NCBI RefSeq assembly: GCF_964275005.1
Contig: NC_092685.1
Span: 12,943,571 to 13,007,570, forward strand
Direction of reading: 5' to 3'
DNA length: 64,000 bases
DNA from: Diadema setosum
Taxonomy: Eukaryota; Echinodermata; Echinoidea; Diadematoida; Diadematidae
Each line of letters begins with the position of its first letter. Position 1 is the stretch's first letter. This document shows, one piece after another, positions 63,462-64,000 of the stretch. A model generated the notes under the pieces. That model was not told where the DNA came from. It was given only the letters and a program-made list of their open reading frames with translations, and searched no databases. The translations under genes and the position numbers were made by a program.

Positions 63462-64000
63462 TACTATTGTCATTATTATCATTATTGTAATAAGAACAAA
63501 AACACACCATTAAAGTTGCATCCTCGCAAAAACAGCACACATTCCACTCTTGTCAAACGAACTCCATGTTATGAGAATGGATTTGAAAAATCAGGGCATT
63601 TTCGAAATGGTTATATGCCACGTCGTGGTGACGTAACAGTGAAAGGGCCTTCTAGAAAACAGTGTTTGAGGTGAATGGACTGTTAAAAATATATCACTAT
63701 TGTTCATATCATTAGTAACTGTGATCGTAGTTCCAGCTATCATTTTAGTCCAGTCCGCTACAACGACTCACTCTCAATATTGTCATCTAAATAAGCCTTT
63801 TATTCGAGAGTTTGTTAGTTTGTAACTGAACTAACTGGTAGGGACTAGTGTAAACTCTACAAACTCTACGAAATAATGACGAAATCAAAGAAGATATTAA
63901 AGAAAAAACCGAGGAGAGGGGAACGCTCAATGACAATGAAAGGAGCAAGCACCAGACTTGAACCAGAAGTCTGCTAGGAATGAGATACGATGGGCCAGTT
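63109..64000. other. 5' flank of the astacin exon with AAT/TTA palindromic array
   Basis: A trinucleotide array of AAT, AAC and TTA at about 63336-63485 changes strand at 63418, forming a self-complementary tract. No signal-peptide-coding minus-strand exon could be found, so the first exon probably lies beyond 64000. A weak acceptor (ACTAAG) ends at 63133. Confidence 0.5.

Overview
This window looks like nuclear DNA from a marine invertebrate deuterostome, most likely an echinoderm. The reasons are three intron-rich protein genes with canonical GT-AG junctions, an AT-rich background full of microsatellites, a blastula-protease/SpAN-like astacin architecture (astacin, EGF, CUB, Thr-rich, CUB), and a heavy load of short foldback transposons. 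The species cannot be fixed from sequence alone. No bacterial operons, rRNA genes, CRISPR arrays or LTR elements were seen.

Layout: 1-18 kb is gene-poor. It holds one doubtful terminal-exon-like frame (1016-1333, minus), two abutting AT-cored palindromes (1471-1798), an inverted repeat with a hammerhead-like core (4914-5093), a tRNA-like A/B-box sequence split by a MITE (5864-6335), and an hAT-like element inserted in a foldback element (6418-7922). At 18.6-21.7 kb, plus strand, is a complete three-exon DUSP10/MKP-5-type MAP kinase phosphatase (522 aa). From 22 to 30 kb the DNA is non-coding, with microsatellites and foldback elements. At 30.3-42.4 kb, plus strand, is a complete five-exon NOXRED1-type NADP-dependent oxidoreductase (392 aa); its introns carry at least seven foldback or other repeat insertions, including a three-level nest. 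From 42.4 to 53.8 kb there is a repeat-filled convergent intergenic region with a SINE candidate, several MITEs and a 2.6-kb hAT-like element built of tandem arrays. At 53.8-63.1 kb, minus strand, is an eight-exon secreted astacin metalloprotease (952 aa visible, signal-peptide exon not found). It has a 27-bp coding minisatellite and an unusual Trp/His/Asp-rich C-terminus.

The three genes have no obvious joint function: a stress-MAPK phosphatase, a pyrroline-5-carboxylate-reductase-like oxidoreductase, and an extracellular developmental or hatching-type protease. The most distinctive signals are the mobile-element biology and the astacin. In the first, many unrelated foldback families end at TA, nest in each other, and share interiors while differing at their tips. 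In the second, the notable parts are the coding VNTR and the Trp/His-rich tail. All splice models are manual: reading phase closes through every junction in the three genes, but no transcript evidence was available.
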